This document shows, piece by piece, positions 62,661 to 64,000 of a stretch of 64,000 nt of DNA. Position numbers and translations under genes: made by a program. Source of the DNA: Haliscomenobacter sp. (GTDB lineage: Bacteria; Bacteroidota; Bacteroidia; Chitinophagales; Saprospiraceae); the NCBI GenBank assembly GCA_016707205.1, contig JADJHZ010000007.1:1-64000 (forward strand), in the 5' to 3' direction. A model generated the notes under the pieces. It was not told where the DNA came from. It saw nothing but the letters and a program-made list of their open reading frames with translations, and ran no database searches. The stretch's first letter is position 1, and the number at the start of each line of letters is the position of its first letter.

Positions 62661-63593
62661 ATGGTGGATGTAAAGCTATTAAGCGGTACTGAATCGATCT
62701 ACCTCGCCGAACGCATTGCCGATCATTACGGCGACAAATTGGGCAATGTGACCGTCCGGCGGTTTAGCGACGGCGAAATGCAGCCGATTATCAAGGAATC
62801 AGTGAGGGGAGCGTTTGTTTTCCTCATTCAGTCTACTTTTCCTCCCGCGGAAAACCTGATGGAGCTATTGTTGCTTACCGATGCCGCCAAAAGGGCTTCC
62901 GCCGGCTATATCACTGCGGTGATCCCCTATTTTGGTTATGCCCGCCAGGACCGGAAAGACAAGCCCAGGGTGCCCATTTCTGCTAAGCTCATCGCCAACC
63001 TGCTGGAAGCGGCTGGCGCCGACCGGGTTATGACCATGGATTTGCACGCCGATCAGATACAGGGCTTTTTCGATATCCCGGTCGACCACCTGAAGAGCGA
63101 ACCGATTTATTTTGCGCATCTGGAAAAACAAGACCTTTCCAACGCCATCTTTGCATCGCCCGACGTTGGGGGGGTTAAACGGGCCCGGGCGTATTCCAAG
63201 CATTTTGATAAACCACTGGTGATTTGCGATAAATACCGGGAAAAGCCGAATGAAGTGGCCGAAATGACCGTCATCGGCGACGTAGATGGGGCGGACGTGA
63301 TTCTGGTCGACGATTTGGTCGACACCGCCGGCACGCTTTGCCGCGCCGCGGAAATCATTATTCAGAAAGGCGCCAAAAGCGTCCGGGCGCTCTGCACCCA
63401 CCCCATTCTTTCCGGAAAAGCCTACGACAACATCAATAATTCCCAATTGGAAGAACTGATCGTCTGCGATACCATCCCCATTGCGCAAGAATCTCCTAAA
63501 ATAAAGGTGTTGTCTACGGGCAAGCTCTTTGCCCGCGCTATTCGGAATACCCACGAACACCGGTCGATTGCCGCTTTGTTCGACAAAGAATAG
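62661..63593 (+). CDS. prs: Ribose-phosphate pyrophosphokinase
   Basis: A 310-residue PRPP synthetase, source of PRPP for purines, pyrimidines, His, Trp and NAD. Family motifs: RRFSDGEMQPIIKESVRG, FGYARQDRKDKPR (catalytic Arg/Lys loop), VMTMDLHADQIQGFF and the PRPP loop VILVDDLVDTAGTLCRAA. It is followed at 157 bases by rplY, a common arrangement. Confidence 0.96.
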   Translation: MVDVKLLSGTESIYLAERIADHYGDKLGNVTVRRFSDGEMQPIIKESVRGAFVFLIQSTFPPAENLMELLLLTDAAKRASAGYITAVIPYFGYARQDRKDKPRVPISAKLIANLLEAAGADRVMTMDLHADQIQGFFDIPVDHLKSEPIYFAHLEKQDLSNAIFASPDVGGVKRARAYSKHFDKPLVICDKYREKPNEVAEMTVIGDVDGADVILVDDLVDTAGTLCRAAEIIIQKGAKSVRALCTHPILSGKAYDNINNSQLEELIVCDTIPIAQESPKIKVLSTGKLFARAIRNTHEHRSIAALFDKE

Positions 63594-63750
63594 GAAAACG
63601 AACGGGAAACGGATTCGCTTGAGGGACTGTATTGGGAAATTTTAGCTAAATAATTGAAAAATAATAGCGGAGATTTGGACAATTGTCTATCTTTGCGTGC
63701 CCAATTTAAGGGTATAAGATCACAGTTTTTGACGCAGAATATTTTTTGCC

Positions 63751-64000
63751 ATGAATTTAATTCCTTTCAACGGCGAACGCAGAACCGACTTAGGTAAAAA
63801 ATCCAGCACGTTGTTGCGCCGCGACGGCAAAATCCCTTGCGTCCTTTATGGAGCAAAGGAGGTGATCCATTTTTTCACCACGCCGAACGAAGTCAAGAAT
63901 ATCATTTACACGCCCGACTTTAAAGTGGCGGAACTCAACGTAGATGGTTCCAAATACAGGTGCATCGTCAAGGATTTCCAGCTTCATCCGCTGTCCAACG
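63751..64000 (+). CDS. rplY: 50S ribosomal protein L25 / Ctc, 3' partial
   Basis: An 83-codon open frame running off the window end: N terminus reads as the L25 5S-rRNA-binding domain (RTDLGKKSSTLLRRDGKIPCVLYG, ending ..VKDFQLHPLSN). Whether the C-terminal TL5/Ctc extension is present cannot be seen. Confidence 0.9.
   Translation, partial: MNLIPFNGERRTDLGKKSSTLLRRDGKIPCVLYGAKEVIHFFTTPNEVKNIIYTPDFKVAELNVDGSKYRCIVKDFQLHPLSN

Overview
The window is a stretch of chromosome from a member of the Bacteroidota, most likely of the Saprospiria type. Supporting signs are promoters of the TTG-N20-TAnnTTTG kind instead of sigma70 boxes, few recognisable Shine-Dalgarno sites, a secreted protease ending in a T9SS sorting domain, many small outer-membrane barrels, and typical gene pairs (tig-clpP-clpX, prs-rplY). 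Base composition looks GC-balanced to slightly GC-rich by eye. There is no prophage, IS transposase, CRISPR array or plasmid module; nearly everything reads as ordinary chromosome.

Layout. 0-9 kb: GT-C glycosyltransferase, DinD remnant, metF, sulfurtransferase, M16 peptidase, B12-dependent methylmalonyl-CoA mutase, GHL10 glycosidase. 9-14.7 kb: an antirepressor-like regulator with its own promoter and iterated operator-like sites, hemW, an Omp85 protein, a GT9 glycosyltransferase. 14.8-17.7 kb: a marR-hmgA-hpd tyrosine catabolism operon with a palindromic operator; the last pathway enzyme, fumarylacetoacetase, lies apart at 28.5-29.8 kb. 20-25.4 kb: a LolA-like protein, two FtsX permeases, a LolD-like ATPase and an outer-membrane barrel, looking like one trans-envelope export system. 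26-38 kb: secreted and envelope enzymes (PBP4, trypsin-like T9SS protease, M14 peptidase, gamma-glutamyltransferase). 39.6-43.5 kb: a stress operon hsp20-usp-CHAD-P-loop kinase-APH-like kinase. 43.6-44.0 kb: hemN reduced to its two ends. 44-64 kb: housekeeping genes (GH13, purA, fur, relA/spoT, tRNA-Leu, tig, clpP, clpX, truA, glyA, polyprenyl synthase, prs, rplY).

Five genes (sulfurtransferase, 25.6 kb barrel, dacB, APH-like kinase, purA) are each broken by a single-base indel, four of them in runs of 5-6 A/T. Because purA is normally indispensable and every one is repaired by one base, sequencing or assembly error is the simplest explanation.

The intergenic DNA carries repeated short-motif families: TTAGACGT arrays forming terminator-like hairpins, GGGAGCA heptamers with G-quadruplex potential, a dispersed GAAGGCTTTTGAGGG element, and a MITE-like inverted repeat with GGGGCTGT ends.
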